From Kiritimatiellales bacterium (GTDB lineage: Bacteria; Verrucomicrobiota; Kiritimatiellia; Kiritimatiellales; Pontiellaceae): a DNA stretch of 6,514 nucleotides. Under the pieces are notes generated by a model. The model ran no database searches. It worked only from the letters and a program-made list of their open reading frames with translations, and was not told the origin of the DNA. This document shows positions 5,639 through 6,514 of this stretch, one piece after another. Within the stretch, counting starts at the first letter, position 1. Each line of letters begins with the position of its first letter. Both the position numbers and the translations under genes were made by a program. The stretch covers positions 1-6,514 of the forward strand of contig JAUXGY010000102.1 of NCBI GenBank assembly GCA_030621805.1, read 5' to 3'.

Positions 5639-6429
5639 CGACCGGCGCGTTGATAGACATCCTGCACCACCAAGCCCGCCAAATGAAAACCGAACTGCCC
5701 TGTAATATGTACCATCGAACCGTTGATTTTAGCCTTCTTGCTGCACCAGACATCCGATGGGATTTCCTCCCCTTCTTCATCATATTGTTTCGGACAAAAA
5801 CAATTTTCCGATCCACAGGCCGTATCCGACTCATACGACTCAAGAAACTCCTCGGAATAGACACAAAGGCACTCACCCGAGGCACCCCACCGGCGCAGGC
5901 GCTTACGCACCACTTTGGCCAACTTGCAACCGTATGATTCCCAAATGGAATCCACACGAATCGTAGTGGCGTCAAGTTTGCAGGCCGCCCCCATGGCGGA
6001 ATAGAGCGTCGCTCCTGATTCCATGGCCAAAGCAATCAGACTCACCTTATGCGAAAGCGTATCGATGGCATCAATCACATAGTCATAGGCGTCTAAACCA
6101 AAGTCCATTTTGCTTTCAAGGTTATAGGTCTTCTGCACGGCATCGATGTCCGCCCTCGGTGCAATATCCAGCAACCGCTCCTTCAACGCAGCCACCTTCG
6201 CGCGGCCAATATTGGGCACCGTAGCCTGTAGTTGGCGATTTATATTCGTGACGCAAACCACATCATTATCCACCAGCGTCAAGTGCCCCACCCCCGACCG
6301 GATCAGCGCCTCGGCGCACCAGCTACCGACCCCGCCGACGCCAAACAGGATCACGCGCGTTTCCGCCAAGGCGGCGGCACCCGCCTTTCCCAACAAGAGT
6401 TCGTTGCGATGGAATGCCGGGTTGCCCAT
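5620..6429 (-). CDS. tcdA: tRNA threonylcarbamoyladenosine dehydratase (TcdA/CsdL, ThiF-E1 superfamily)
   Basis: TcdA uses ATP to cyclise t6A at tRNA position 37 into ct6A in the cytoplasm. The 269-residue product has the E1-like adenylation fold: GVGGVGSW at 30-37 (nucleotide loop), DNDVVCVTNINRQ at 54-66 (D54, N62, N64, R65), K78, and DAIDT at 120-124 with K128. The length matches the family. The C-terminal 'GSMVHITGQFGFHLAGLVV' (237-255) aligns in style with the usual end. Between them, residues 187-229 contain six cysteines (187, 189, 205, 210, 212, 229) in a segment richer in Cys and acidic residues than the E. coli type, possibly a metal-binding insert. The start is ATG at 6429, two bases after the yjbQ stop, with only weak GGCGAG upstream, so translation is probably coupled. 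Its last codons lie inside the pilin gene on the other strand. Confidence 0.9.
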   Translation of the reverse strand: MGNPAFHRNELLLGKAGAAALAETRVILFGVGGVGSWCAEALIRSGVGHLTLVDNDVVCVTNINRQLQATVPNIGRAKVAALKERLLDIAPRADIDAVQKTYNLESKMDFGLDAYDYVIDAIDTLSHKVSLIALAMESGATLYSAMGAACKLDATTIRVDSIWESYGCKLAKVVRKRLRRWGASGECLCVYSEEFLESYESDTACGSENCFCPKQYDEEGEEIPSDVWCSKKAKINGSMVHITGQFGFHLAGLVVQDVYQRAGRHSSRI

Positions 6430-6431
6430 GC

Positions 6432-6514
6432 CTACTCGCCGATGATCTTCACGAGCACGCGCTTTTTACGCAGGCCGTCGAGTTCGTAGTAGAAGATGGA
6501 TTCCCACGGACCAA
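6432..6514 (-). CDS. yjbQ: C-terminal end of a YjbQ/UPF0047 family protein (partial)
   Basis: Only the last 26 codons and the TAG stop (6432-6434) are in the window; the gene continues beyond the right edge. The readable end includes 'GPWESIFYYELDG' and 'KRVLVKIIGE'. This matches the family's typical 'GTWQxIxLxExDGPRxRxVxVxxxGE' ending, where the terminal Gly-Glu is characteristic. UPF0047 proteins are small trimeric enzymes; E. coli YjbQ has a weak thiamine phosphate synthase activity and its real role is uncertain. It lies 2 nt upstream of tcdA on the same strand, suggesting one transcript. The identification rests on a short stretch but a distinctive one. Confidence 0.75.
   Translation of the reverse strand, partial: GPWESIFYYELDGLRKKRVLVKIIGE

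Noticed and set aside
5322..6035. 237-codon minus-strand open frame overlapping tcdA and the pilin
   Set aside because: Its Arg/Pro/Ser-rich composition is typical of a shifted frame, and TcdA in the neighbouring frame is clearly the real gene.

Overview
The window carries the 3' half of a type II secretion / type IV pilus-like assembly operon on the plus strand. It is followed by a metallo-beta-lactamase-fold hydrolase, a stand-alone pilin-like gene, and a minus-strand pair (yjbQ-tcdA) running towards them. Protein style suggests a Gram-negative bacterium of the Planctomycetes-Verrucomicrobia-Chlamydiae group, perhaps Verrucomicrobiota or Kiritimatiellota. The clues are a GspL-like protein with PilM/PilN-like halves and a small pilin with the 'IGGxWDWD ... 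FGxxAGVSV' C-terminal pattern that I associate with that group. This placement is inference from remembered family patterns; no search was run.

Layout. Positions 1-263 hold no gene. They contain a striking AT-rich inverted repeat (27-59 against 94-126) in which each arm embeds a 16-bp dyad, and further on a GC-capped hairpin candidate (174-212). Positions 264-4424 are five tightly packed genes: gspI, gspJ, gspK, a gspL/pilM-pilN-like gene and gspM (pilO-like). They overlap by up to 4 nt or are separated by 1-4 nt. At 4425-5048, directly abutting the gspM stop codon, lies a glyoxalase II-like Zn hydrolase that is not a known secretion component. After a 128-nt gap comes a pseudopilin-like gene (5177-5638). 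Its 3' end overlaps the 3' end of the convergent tcdA (5620-6429, minus) by 19 nt. At the right edge the C-terminus of a YjbQ/UPF0047 protein (6432-6514, minus) sits 2 nt upstream of tcdA.

How the genes work together. GspI, GspJ and GspK are minor pseudopilins that family knowledge places in a complex at the tip of the pseudopilus. GspL and GspM are the inner-membrane platform proteins linking the cytoplasmic ATPase to the pseudopilus. The ATPase (GspE), platform protein (GspF), secretin (GspD), major pseudopilin (GspG) and prepilin peptidase are not in this window, and nor is GspH. The hydrolase is probably co-translated with the secretion genes, but no mechanistic link is visible. TcdA (a tRNA ct6A-forming enzyme) and YjbQ are housekeeping-type genes unrelated to secretion. 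The least explained items are the double-dyad inverted repeat at the left edge and the cysteine-rich segment in TcdA.
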